A stretch of DNA of 64,000 bases from Bradyrhizobium septentrionale (GTDB lineage Bacteria > Pseudomonadota > Alphaproteobacteria > Rhizobiales > Xanthobacteraceae): contig NZ_CP088285.1 of assembly GCF_011516645.4 (NCBI RefSeq), positions 7,458,501 to 7,522,500 on the forward strand, given 5' to 3'. The notes under the pieces are model-generated. The model searched no databases, was not told the origin of the DNA, and saw nothing but the letters and a program-made list of their open reading frames with translations. Shown piece by piece: positions 9,085-15,882 of the stretch. Numbering within the stretch: position 1 is the first letter of the stretch; every line of letters begins with the position of its first letter. Made by a program: the position numbers and the translations under genes.

Positions 9085-10317
9085 CTAACCTGCCAGCAGA
9101 CGCCGGCAGGTTTCGACGAAGACCTCGGCGCCGGTGACGATGTCGGCGTCGTCGGTGTTCTCGCTCCAGTGATGGCTGATGCCGCCGATCGACGGCACGA
9201 ACAGCATCGCCGCCGGCATGACGGTGGCGAGGACCTGGGCGTCATGGCCGGCGCCGCTCGGCATCCGGATCGATTTGCCGCCGGCGCAGGCTGCGCTCGC
9301 GGCCTCGATCGCATCCTGGAAGGCAGGCGTCATCATCGCAGGCACGCCGGTGCGGATGCGCTCGACCTTCACGTCGCAGCGGCCCTGCGCGGTGGCCTCG
9401 GCCGCCAGGCGATGCAGCTGTGCCTCGAGACGCGCGATCACCTCGGGATTGTCGTCGCGGATCTGGAACAGCATCTCGGCGCCGCCGGGGATGATGCTCG
9501 GCGCGCCCGGGTCCAGCGTGATGCGGCCGGTGGTCCACACCGTGCGCGGTCCGCACAAAGCAGGGAAGCTGTCGTCGATCGCGACACAGAACCGCGCCAG
9601 CGCCAGGCCGGCATCCCTGCGCACCGCCATCCGCGTGGTGCCGGCATGGTTCTGCGCGCCGGTGAAGCTGATGCGATACTGCCAGATGCCGACGATCGAG
9701 GTGACGACGCCGATCTTGAGCCCGCTGCTTTCCAGCGTGTCGCCTTGCTCGATATGGGCCTCGAGATAGCCGATGTGGCGGCTCGGCTCGGCGGTGAGGC
9801 GCGCTCGGCCGGCGAAGCCCGCATCGCGCAACGCCTGCCGCATCGTGCGATCGCTGGAGCGGTCGCGTGCCGCATCGATGTCGGCGTCGGTCACGGCGTC
9901 AACAAAGGACCGGCTGCCGAGGAAACTGCCGAAATGTCCTTCCTCGTCGCACCACGCCGCAACCTCGACTGCGCCGTTCGTGCCGGGATCGGTGTTGATG
10001 ACGCGCGCGGCTTCCAGCGCATAGATCACGCCGAGCGGCCCATCGAGCCAGCCGGCATGGTTCTGGCTCTCGAGATGCGAGCCGGCGAGCAGTTTCGGTC
10101 CCGCCTTCGCGCTGGTGCCAAGCACATTGCCGATGCCGTCGATCGTTGCGACAAGACCAGCGTCGGGCAACTGCTCGGCGAGCCAGTCCAGCGAACGCAG
10201 ATGCGGTTCCGAGAAGGTCGGCTTGTGCACGCCGGTCTTGTAGGCGCCGATCGCGCGCAACGCATTGAGATCGGCGAGCACGCGCTTGCCGTCGAAGCGA
10301 CTGTTGATGCCTGGCAT
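9085..10317 (-). CDS. M20-family Zn-dependent amidohydrolase (hydantoinase/carbamoylase type)
   Basis: 410 aa, the usual length for N-carbamoyl-L-amino-acid hydrolases, beta-ureidopropionases and allantoate amidohydrolases. Metal ligands of the family are visible: GSHLESQNHAGWLDG (His/Asp), WCDEEGHFGS (Glu-Glu), EAHIEQGDTL (His) and the C-terminal ISHHWSE. The central lid domain includes SIVGIWQYRISFTGAQNHAG. The cytoplasmic enzyme would hydrolyse a carbamoyl or ureido compound in nitrogen or pyrimidine/purine catabolism; exact substrate uncertain. Start set at MPGINSRF. Confidence 0.85.
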   Translation of the reverse strand: MPGINSRFDGKRVLADLNALRAIGAYKTGVHKPTFSEPHLRSLDWLAEQLPDAGLVATIDGIGNVLGTSAKAGPKLLAGSHLESQNHAGWLDGPLGVIYALEAARVINTDPGTNGAVEVAAWCDEEGHFGSFLGSRSFVDAVTDADIDAARDRSSDRTMRQALRDAGFAGRARLTAEPSRHIGYLEAHIEQGDTLESSGLKIGVVTSIVGIWQYRISFTGAQNHAGTTRMAVRRDAGLALARFCVAIDDSFPALCGPRTVWTTGRITLDPGAPSIIPGGAEMLFQIRDDNPEVIARLEAQLHRLAAEATAQGRCDVKVERIRTGVPAMMTPAFQDAIEAASAACAGGKSIRMPSGAGHDAQVLATVMPAAMLFVPSIGGISHHWSENTDDADIVTGAEVFVETCRRLLAG

Positions 10318-10477
10318 GAGTTGGACTCCGGATTTGCGTCTTGATCTTGCGCGTTGGCGCCTCAATCCCGTCTTGATGCCGTCGCGGTTGGATGCGACGG
10401 AACAATCAGGGCAAACGATTTCTTAGCGGTTCTGCTCTTAGGTCGCAGTACGACAGTACGAATAGCGTGTGAGTGTG

Positions 10478-10834
10478 ATGATGTCTGCATTCCGGAACTG
10501 GGCTCGCAAGGCCGCTGTGCTGTTTCTTCCGATCGCGCTCGGCGCCTGCGCGCAATATTCGCAGCAATACAGCATGACCACACCGTCGGCGGGGACCGGG
10601 CCGCTGGCTTGGGACGGTGCCGGACGGGACCCCAATCTCCCGCAGCCGCGGCGCCATGCGCGCAATGCGTCACCGGCCGTCGCGGAGACGTCGGATGCGC
10701 AGATGTCGGAAGCGGATGCGGACGCTCGGCTGGCGCGCAAGCTCGTGATCTGCAGCACCTGCATCAAGCAGACGCCCGTGGCGCAAGCGAACAATCGCCA
10801 GGGCCAGGACGTCGCGAGCGCGACCAATCACTAG
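10478..10834 (+). CDS. Putative lipoprotein, function unknown
   Basis: 118 aa. The N-terminus has a charged segment and hydrophobic helix ending in a lipobox-like LGACAQ, so the mature protein probably begins at that cysteine and is anchored in a membrane. The rest is polar and low in complexity, with a C-terminal CSTC pair. Two adjacent ATGs (10478 and 10481) and a GTG at 10469 are possible starts. No domain recognised. Confidence 0.6.
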   Translation: MMSAFRNWARKAAVLFLPIALGACAQYSQQYSMTTPSAGTGPLAWDGAGRDPNLPQPRRHARNASPAVAETSDAQMSEADADARLARKLVICSTCIKQTPVAQANNRQGQDVASATNH

Positions 10835-10836
10835 CG

Positions 10837-10909
10837 GCATGATCCGGAAAAGTGCGAAGCGGTTTTCCCTCGCGACAAACGCGGAACGCGTTTGCGCGGA
10901 GATCATGCC
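10837..10909. repeat. Rhizobial palindromic intergenic repeat
   Basis: The segment begins GCATGATCCGGAAAAGTG and ends GGAGATCATGCCC, giving an outer inverted repeat (GCATGATC / GATCATGC) with inner imperfect stems around GCGGTTTTCC and AACGCG repeats. I recognise this as the kind of dispersed palindrome found many times in Bradyrhizobium genomes. Copy number in this genome cannot be checked here. Confidence 0.6.
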
Positions 10910-10986
10910 CAAACAAGGCGAGGCGTGGGCCATTCCCAGATTTCGATCGATGTCCGCTGGCCTTAGTTAGGCCACGATATCGTTCG

Positions 10987-11148
10987 ATGCGCAGGCGCAT
11001 GTCGCTCCGAAGATTCATTGTTCCCGCCGTCGTCGTTGCGCTCGCAGCCGCCATCCTGATCCATGTGGGTGGTTCGCGGGCCCACGCGCATGTGCCGTCG
11101 CATTGCGGCTTCTGGACCTCGATCGAGGCCGGATTGTCGTGCCAGTGA
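10987..11148 (+). CDS. Small exported protein
   Basis: 53 aa. An N-terminal positively charged start (MRRRMSLRR) precedes a hydrophobic helix and likely signal peptide cleavage after AHA, leaving a peptide of about 20 residues with two cysteines (HCGF and LSCQ). Similar very short cysteine-pair peptides occur in Bradyrhizobium; no function known. It lies upstream of tRNA-Glu in the same direction. Confidence 0.5.
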   Translation: MRRRMSLRRFIVPAVVVALAAAILIHVGGSRAHAHVPSHCGFWTSIEAGLSCQ

Positions 11149-11295
11149 CCCCGGGGGCGGGGGATCCGGGAAAAGCATTCTCAGCGCTTGCCCGTCCGCC
11201 CAATCGCCACTATACGTTCGCCCGTCGCAGCCGTTCGCCGGTCGCGGCCAATCTGGCATGTCTCACGTCTAACGTATTGATTTGCCGGGAGTTTT

Positions 11296-11370
11296 GCTCC
11301 CTTCGTCTATCGGTTAGGACGCCACCCTTTCACGGTGGAGAGAGCGGTTCGATTCCGCTAGGGAGCGCCA
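11296..11370 (+). tRNA. tRNA-Glu (TTC)
   Basis: Full cloverleaf: acceptor arms GCTCCCT and AGGGAGC, anticodon loop with TTC (CCACCCTTTCACGGTGG), T arm CGGTTCGATTCCG, and encoded CCA at 11368-11370. It marks the left border of the prophage region. Confidence 0.95.
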
Positions 11371-11603
11371 TCGCGCGAACGCTCTAAAAGTCCTTAAATG
11401 ATTTCAAGCGGTTAAAGAGACGATCCATTTCGTGTTGGACGTTTTGTTGGACGCGACCAAGAGCTCCCTCGTTCTCGATAGGTTCTGCTTACTCGTGTAG
11501 AAATTGTGCTTGCCGTACCAAGCAGCGGTTCGCCTTAAGATGAGTTCCGAGCTCCCTGCAATTAATGGTAGTCATACGTCGGGTCCGGGGAGGCTCGCGT
11601 ATT
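11371..11603. other. Prophage left end, possible recombinase remnant
   Basis: No complete gene. On the minus strand a frame ending at 11387 reads GALGRVQQNVQHEMDRLF then NRLKSFKDF and stop, preceded by an in-frame stop at about 11486. A second minus frame contains AWYGKHNFYTSKQNLSRTRE. Either could be the tail of a truncated integrase, expected beside a tRNA, but I cannot assign a family. Confidence 0.3.
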
Positions 11604-12114
11604 GTGCCACTGAAATTCGATCATCCGCCGCTGCTTGCGCCGGGGCGGCATTATTTGAGCCTTCAGCAAATCGAAATCCTTTGCGTTCACCCTTTCACGG
11701 GTTACGCCAGAAGCAGGCGTGAACAGTTGTTCTACGCTTTAGAAGACGTCATTCAGCAACTACTAATCGTCAAATTGCCATGTGAAGTTTTCGTTGACGG
11801 AAGCTTTTTCACCGAAAAACCAGACCCCGGCGACGTCGATTGTCTTGTTGCTGTTGAGTATAGTGTTATGAAAATACTTACTCCGGAACAGCGAACACTG
11901 ATTGATGGACTGAACCAGGAAGTATATGTCGCTGGCGTAGACAGTCTTGCTGTTACAAAGTACCCTCCCTCGGGACCATCCATTTTTTGGATCGGCCCTC
12001 GACGTAGGGAACGGCGGCGAAGCTTACGGACTTGAGCACAGCAAGGTTTGGTTGAAGGGCTGCGGAGTTTTAAGGCTCGGAGAGACCAGTGTCGGACTTC
12101 GCATCTGCTGTTGA
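11604..12114 (+). pseudogene. DUF6932-like (nucleotidyltransferase-related) protein, frameshifted
   Basis: The N-terminal part (GTG at 11604, PLKFDHPPLLAPGRHYLS, then VFVDGSFFTEKPDPGDVDCL) resembles the DUF6932 family, whose GS-x-(T)-DxD-like core recalls minimal nucleotidyltransferases. In frame it continues to 12035 with Arg-rich nonsense. Dropping one G from GGG at 11972-11974 restores a sensible C-terminus (DHPFFGSALDVGNGGEAYGL, then EHSKVWLKGCGVLRLGE) ending at 12114, overlapping the start of the next gene. So it is frameshifted by +1, whether by mutation, sequencing error or programmed shift. Family assignment is from memory of the motif. Confidence 0.6.
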
Positions 12115-13051
12115 GCGGGCGCGCAACGCCTTTGCGTCGGTCTCCCGAATTGAGGCCGCACTTTCGCGCGACCCGAACGACGCGTCCTTGCAAGTAAACC
12201 TCGCGGCCATGTCAAAGTTGGCAAGGCAAAGCCAAGACCAGCTGCTCAGCTATTCGGGACAGCAACATGTCGAGGTATGCAATTATAGACTGCTGCCTGA
12301 GGCGGCCAATAGCTACGCACTTCCTTTTGTCTCGAACTCGCTTCTTGAATATCAAAACCTGTTCAGCCAAATCCACGACGCTATTAGGAACGGGCCGAAG
12401 GTCAACGCGATCATTGGGAAAGAAGCTTTAGAAGAAAGTCTCCTCGAATTTGCATACAGCTATAGTGGATCCCTCGGAGTTGTTTTGCTGGCGCAGAACG
12501 AGAAGGATTTTTTCGATGGGCGGCTCGATGAGTCCATTGATGCGCTATTCCAGGTAATGGATATCGATAGTCGCGATGCCGTGCGAGATATCGGAAAAAC
12601 CCTTGGCACCGCGGTTGTAAAAAGAATTCACGATTGGTCCGCTGCCAACATCAAAGGCGGCTTCGCCGCCGATGTTCGCTGGAATAAATCAGATGGTCGT
12701 CAAGTCGGTGAGGTGATCGAACGTCGCCGAATGGAAAACATCGTCGAGATCATTGAAGCGACCTCGGATAAAGAGACGGAAACGATCAGTGCAAGGGGTA
12801 TCCTGGTTGGCGGTGATCTTGCCAGTGGAGCTTTTCATTTCGTAGTTCCCAATGGGGAAGACTATCGGGGTCATCTTGCGGAGGAATTTTCCCACGATAC
12901 CGATATGACTTTGGGAAAGGTGTACGTCGCTTCGATCAGGGAAACGAGCACCACGACCTATGCCAGTCAGAAGGTAGATAGGAAGCGGGAGTTGCTAGGG
13001 TTGCGGCCTCTACCTAGCGCTTCTTATCCCGGTGACGTGGACCCGCTATAG
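12089..13051 (+). CDS. Uncharacterised 320-aa partner of the DUF6932-like gene
   Basis: 320 aa, GTG start with GGAGAG six bases upstream. No family recognised. The N-terminal 80 residues look helical and coil-like, the middle is mixed alpha/beta, and the C-terminal third (GILVGGDLASGAFHFVV, then GKVYVASIRETST) looks like a small beta-barrel. The start lies inside the restored 3' end of the upstream DUF6932-like gene, so the pair was probably one operon. Base composition is clearly lower in GC than the phage core, which suggests separate acquisition. A role in phage defence or exclusion is possible from its position at the prophage edge but unproven. Confidence 0.6.
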   Translation: MSDFASAVERARNAFASVSRIEAALSRDPNDASLQVNLAAMSKLARQSQDQLLSYSGQQHVEVCNYRLLPEAANSYALPFVSNSLLEYQNLFSQIHDAIRNGPKVNAIIGKEALEESLLEFAYSYSGSLGVVLLAQNEKDFFDGRLDESIDALFQVMDIDSRDAVRDIGKTLGTAVVKRIHDWSAANIKGGFAADVRWNKSDGRQVGEVIERRRMENIVEIIEATSDKETETISARGILVGGDLASGAFHFVVPNGEDYRGHLAEEFSHDTDMTLGKVYVASIRETSTTTYASQKVDRKRELLGLRPLPSASYPGDVDPL

Positions 13052-13144
13052 CTTCGAAGACCCTCTCAAAAGGTGCGCCGCTCCCTCAACGCCAAGCTCC
13101 CGGGCGATCTTCGCAAATCGCTCGGTCTCCAAAAGGACCAGCTG

Positions 13145-13354
13145 TCAGACTGGCGTTTGTTGCTGGCTATCCGCCAGGCGCCTTGAAAGGTGGCGTCGGG
13201 CGCGACTGATCGGATCGTCGTAGCATCTCAGAGTTTCGAGCTCTTGCTCGAGCCGATCGAGCAGGGGAGCATATTTGGTCCCATGCAGGATGATCACCTC
13301 GGAAACGACGGCGATCGCGTCTAGCAGCCGTTTCTCGGTGATCGGCGCGGTCAT
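13145..13354 (-). CDS. Small phage protein, last of a leftward four-gene cluster
   Basis: 69 aa, mostly helical (EKRLLDAIAVVSEVII, then LLDRLEQELETL), function unknown. Its ATG overlaps the stop of the gene before it (ATGA at 13351-13354). The C-terminus after HLSRRLA may be divergent, because the same frame resumes after the stop with a protein-like stretch (LETERFAKIARELGVEGAAH). Part of a leftward operon starting at 14028, probably controlled by the prophage repressor. Confidence 0.6.
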   Translation of the reverse strand: MTAPITEKRLLDAIAVVSEVIILHGTKYAPLLDRLEQELETLRCYDDPISRARRHLSRRLADSQQQTPV

Positions 13355-13521
13355 GCGCGGCGCTCGCTACGTTGGGCGTCGCTGTCTCCATAAACCCTGA
13401 TCGGTGGATAGAGGCGCTCTGCTGCCTCTACTCCACGTTCGAAGCCGCGGCGGTACCCGACGCGAAGGCCGGCCAGAAGGCCGACCATAAAGCTGGCTGC
13501 GATGAAGATCGCCGGCGTCAT
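13351..13521 (-). CDS. Small membrane-anchored phage protein
   Basis: 56 aa, short enough to be missed by length cut-offs. Begins MTPAIFIAASFMVGLLAGLR, a single hydrophobic helix that can anchor it in the inner membrane, followed by a basic/acidic tail (GYRRGFERGVEAAERL, then YPPIRVYGD). Both ends overlap neighbours by four bases: its ATG overlaps the stop of the gene at 13518-13727 and its stop overlaps the next ATG. This tight coupling supports it as real. Function unknown. Confidence 0.65.
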   Translation of the reverse strand: MTPAIFIAASFMVGLLAGLRVGYRRGFERGVEAAERLYPPIRVYGDSDAQRSERRA

Positions 13522-13727
13522 CGGCGAGACCTCGCAGATGCAGTCCGAAATACCGGCCGCAAAGTGTCGCCAATGATTTGCGCGCGGCCGCCGGCGATCA
13601 GGCGGTTGGCCATTTCGCTCGTGATCCTCCTGGCGCCAAACCGCCAGCCGCCGCGCGGATGCCGCTCGAAGGGGCTGTATTCGAGCAGCGAAAGCGCAAT
13701 GTAGTGATTTCGTTGGAGGCGCTTCAT
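13518..13727 (-). CDS. Small phage protein of the leftward cluster
   Basis: 69 aa, basic, beginning MKRLQRNHYIALSLLEYSPF. Similar small proteins occur in Bradyrhizobium prophages as far as I recall; function unknown. Start chosen at 13727 because upstream codons are Arg/Ser-rich shadow sequence and the methionine is 16 bp after the preceding gene. It is translationally coupled (ATGA) to the small membrane protein downstream. Confidence 0.65.
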   Translation of the reverse strand: MKRLQRNHYIALSLLEYSPFERHPRGGWRFGARRITSEMANRLIAGGRAQIIGDTLRPVFRTASARSRR

Positions 13728-13743
13728 CAGGGATGAGCCATTC

Positions 13744-14028
13744 TCAAAGGCTCGGCCCAGCGAGCTGCTGCGCCAATGCGCGGGCATCGGCCGCATGGGC
13801 CTTGATCTGCGCGCGCGTGAAGCCCTTCCGCTCGAGATCGTCTTCGGTGAGGCCGCCCTCGCGATACGACGCTTCACGCATGTCATCGGCCATGCGCTTG
13901 ACCGTCTCGCTCGCTGAGAGCGGCGCACGCGGCTTCACGAGCGCGGTATCAATGTAGGCAGGAACGATCGCGAGAGGGACAGGGGTGCGGCTTGCAGCAG
14001 GAAGGCGGTTGCAGGATGTACGTCGCAT
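13744..14028 (-). CDS. First gene of the leftward cluster, unknown function
   Basis: 94 aa. N-terminal 35 residues are poorly structured; the rest is helical and charged (RMADDMREASYREGGLTEDD, then LERKGFTRAQIKAHAADARA), with a pattern seen in small helix-turn-helix-like phage proteins (GGLTEDDLERKGFTRAQI). ATG at 14028 is preceded by GGGGA. The 5' region contains a parS-like palindrome and two repressor-type operators, so its expression is likely silenced in the lysogen. Confidence 0.6.
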   Translation of the reverse strand: MRRTSCNRLPAASRTPVPLAIVPAYIDTALVKPRAPLSASETVKRMADDMREASYREGGLTEDDLERKGFTRAQIKAHAADARALAQQLAGPSL

Positions 14029-14042
14029 TGGGGTTCCCCGTT

Positions 14043-14058
14043 TGTTTCACGGGAAACA
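14043..14058. promoter_or_regulatory. parS-like palindrome (candidate ParB site)
   Basis: TGTTTCACGGGAAACA matches the bacterial parS consensus TGTTTCACGTGAAACA at 15 of 16 positions. It lies within a longer inverted repeat (TTTGTTTC / GAAACAAA) 15 bp upstream of the leftward cluster start and 5 bp from a repressor operator. No parA or parB gene is in the window, so host ParB would be the candidate ligand. Alternatively it is an operator of an unknown regulator. Confidence 0.45.
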
Positions 14059-14062
14059 AAAT

Positions 14063-14101
14063 AGTCGGAAATATCCGACTGTCAATCGCCGGAAAAATCC
14101 G
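14063..14101. promoter_or_regulatory. Two repressor-type operators upstream of the leftward operon
   Basis: AGTCGGA-AATA-TCCGACT (14063-14080) is a perfect inverted repeat with a four-base centre, and CGGA-AAAA-TCCG (14090-14101) is a second, 24 bp away. Both share the CGGA-N4-TCCG core with three sites upstream of the repressor gene. They are placed to control the leftward four-gene operon starting at 14028. Confidence 0.7.
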
Positions 14102-14106
14102 ATCGA

Positions 14107-14739
14107 TTAGAGGTCGAGCACTGTCCGCTTGACCCTGCCGATTACCTCGAAATCATTCTTTCGTTTGATCATCCGAGGCTTGTTTAGCGGGTTGGTTGAG
14201 TAGGGTGCTAGATAAGGAGGATCGTCAGCTTGCCACATCTTGTATGTCGTCTCGCCGCGGATAGAAAACACGTAGTACTTTCCGCTCACGAGCTGTCTGT
14301 CGTCTTTGTTTACGACAATAATCGAGCCGTCCGGTGATACTCGATCCATTGAATCGCCAACGACACGTAACGCAAAAAAGTTTCCACGGCCGAGATCCGC
14401 GAACGCCAGTAAAGGCACGTCGTCCAAGGGAATCTGAGACGAAGGAGCCGTCAGCCGTCCAGCCGTCACAATGTCGATCAGTGGGACGAGATTTACCTTT
14501 GAGCCTGGCCGGTCCGAAATTATCCGCCGTCCAGGGCCTGTCAGTTCCTCGACGGTTAGATCGAGCGCCTCGGCGACGAGATGAATCTTCGCCTGGCTGA
14601 ACGAGCGCTTTTTCCCGCTTAGGAAATCGCTGATGTAGTTCCGTTCGAGGCCCGGCACCCTTCTGGCGGCCTCGACGGGTCCTAGCTGTAACTGACCAAG
14701 ACGGTCGCTAACTCGTTGTCGTAGCTCGGTTCCCTTCAT
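14107..14739 (-). CDS. Phage LexA-like repressor (HTH plus S24 peptidase)
   Basis: 210 aa. The N-terminal helix-turn-helix (residues about 7-67, GPVEAARRVPGLERNYISDF) binds DNA. The C-terminal S24 domain has the expected autocleavage layout: Ala93-Gly94 scissile pair (VTAGRL), nucleophile Ser130 (VVGDSMDRV) and general base Lys167 (TTYKMW). This is the likely master repressor of lysogeny, inactivated through RecA on DNA damage. ATG at 14739 chosen over a much longer open frame because CGGA-N4-TCCG operators begin just upstream at 14742. Divergent from the early operon. Confidence 0.9.
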   Translation of the reverse strand: MKGTELRQRVSDRLGQLQLGPVEAARRVPGLERNYISDFLSGKKRSFSQAKIHLVAEALDLTVEELTGPGRRIISDRPGSKVNLVPLIDIVTAGRLTAPSSQIPLDDVPLLAFADLGRGNFFALRVVGDSMDRVSPDGSIIVVNKDDRQLVSGKYYVFSIRGETTYKMWQADDPPYLAPYSTNPLNKPRMIKRKNDFEVIGRVKRTVLDL

Positions 14740-14741
14740 GG

Positions 14742-14821
14742 CGGAGTTATCCGATGGTGGATTAGTCAAAGCGAGCCGGATGTTTCCGACTTTATGGTCT
14801 CGACGAATCGGAAATTTCCGA
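14742..14821. promoter_or_regulatory. Divergent operator/promoter region of the prophage
   Basis: Three sites with the CGGA-N4-TCCG core lie between the repressor and the first rightward gene: 14742-14753 (GTTA centre), 14777-14788 (TGTT) and 14809-14820 (AATT, extended to the perfect palindrome TCGGAAATTTCCGA at 14808-14821). Centre spacings are 35 and 32 bp, about three helical turns. This is the expected OR-like switch. Confidence 0.75.
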
Positions 14822-14835
14822 CTAGCCGTCGAGCG

Positions 14836-15084
14836 ATGGAAAAGCAGCTGATTCTCAACCTGTTGGCCGTCGCTCGGGCGTTTGCAACGAGCCGCGGAAT
14901 TGAGCTTTCGACCGTGGGCCGCGTGGCAGCGGGCGACTGGCGCTTCTTCGATCATATCAGTGACGGCGCCAAAACGTTCACGGCGCGAAAGTATGACCTC
15001 GTCATGGTCTGGTTCTCCGAGAACTGGCCCGCAGGAGAGGCTTGGCCGGAGGGCGTTGCGCGTCCCAATCGGGCGCCTCAATGA
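14836..15084 (+). CDS. Probable Cro-like/early regulatory protein
   Basis: 82 aa from the ATG at 14836 (MEKQLILNLLAVARAFATSR); a longer start at 14794 would run into the operators. The first 45 residues could form a helix-turn-helix (ARAFATSRGIELSTVGRVAA), and position as the first gene divergent to the repressor fits a Cro-like protein. The C-terminus keeps FTARKYDLVMVWFSENWPAG. No family could be assigned. Its stop overlaps the next start (ATGA). Confidence 0.6.
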   Translation: MEKQLILNLLAVARAFATSRGIELSTVGRVAAGDWRFFDHISDGAKTFTARKYDLVMVWFSENWPAGEAWPEGVARPNRAPQ

Positions 15085-15473
15085 GCCCGCCCCGCGCAAA
15101 TCCGTCAAAAGTTGGAACCCGCACAACTGCGGGCAAACACCCTCACGCATGCGGGTGGTTTTCTCCTATCGCCTTGGAGTTGAAGCGCCTTTTCCCGCGA
15201 AATTGTGCGGCTGAAGTTTCCCACAGGTCAGGTCGATCCATCAGCGTTGTCGAACGCTGGCTGGCTGGGACGGTGTCCGGTCCAGACGGCGAGGCTCTGA
15301 CACGCTTGCTTCGCAGCGACATCGGCGACCGCGTCCATGACGCGATGATCGCCGGCGTTAAGTCGCCTTGGGCCGAGAACGTCCGCGCCGTGCGCGAGAT
15401 CGCACGCCTTCGCAAGCAGCAGGCAGATACGGCGCAGCGTCTCGCCGCGCTCGAAAGGGGCATCGAACCATGA
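15081..15473 (+). CDS. Early phage protein, unknown function
   Basis: 130 aa starting MSPPRANPSKVGTRTTAGKH. The N-terminal third is basic; residues from about 55 onward are helical, ending in a probable coiled coil (VRAVREIARLRKQQADTAQR, then LAALERG). ATGA overlap with the upstream gene and again with the downstream one indicates coupled translation. Not recognised. Confidence 0.55.
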   Translation: MSPPRANPSKVGTRTTAGKHPHACGWFSPIALELKRLFPRNCAAEVSHRSGRSISVVERWLAGTVSGPDGEALTRLLRSDIGDRVHDAMIAGVKSPWAENVRAVREIARLRKQQADTAQRLAALERGIEP

Positions 15474-15622
15474 TCACAGAGCGGCTTTCTGATCCGCAGC
15501 TCTACACGGTGATGGGAATTGTCCTCAGCCTTGCTTTGGCGGCCGCACTGAGCGTCATCGCATGGCTGCAGCGAGCTCCACAGCTCGACGCCGCTGCCGG
15601 TTTCCGCTGGGTGCGCCGATGA
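15470..15622 (+). CDS. Small membrane protein in the early operon
   Basis: 50 aa with a single transmembrane helix (LYTVMGIVLSLALAAALSVI) between short polar ends. Overlaps neighbouring genes on both sides by four bases (ATGA). Short membrane proteins of this type are common in phage early operons and sometimes act on the host membrane or in exclusion; no specific function visible. Confidence 0.55.
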   Translation: MITERLSDPQLYTVMGIVLSLALAAALSVIAWLQRAPQLDAAAGFRWVRR

Positions 15623-15882
15623 CCAGGCCGGCCGCAGAAACCCGCGCGACGACGATCGCAAAGGACCAGCTGAAATCGATCATCGAGCGCGTCGAGCGGC
15701 TGACCGAGGAGAAAAAGAACATCGCCGATGACATCCGCGACGTGTTCGCCGAGGCCAAGGGCAACGGTTTCGACGTCAAGGCGCTGCGCGCAATCATCAA
15801 GATCCGGCAACAGGACCCGATTGATCGCGAGGCCGAGGAGGCGATCCTCGAGACCTACATGCAGGCGCTGGGGATGCTGTGA
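15619..15882 (+). CDS. DUF2312 family protein
   Basis: 87 aa. The sequence follows the DUF2312 pattern: a helical coil (LKSIIERVERLTEEKKNIAD, then DIRDVFAEAKGNGFDVKALR) and a C-terminal (IIKIRQQDP) segment. DUF2312 proteins are small, alphaproteobacterial and often phage-borne; a regulatory or nucleic-acid role (GapR-like, related to the Caulobacter DNA-overtwisting protein GapR) is suggested for the family. Chained to both neighbours by ATGA/TGATG overlaps. Confidence 0.8.
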   Translation: MTRPAAETRATTIAKDQLKSIIERVERLTEEKKNIADDIRDVFAEAKGNGFDVKALRAIIKIRQQDPIDREAEEAILETYMQALGML

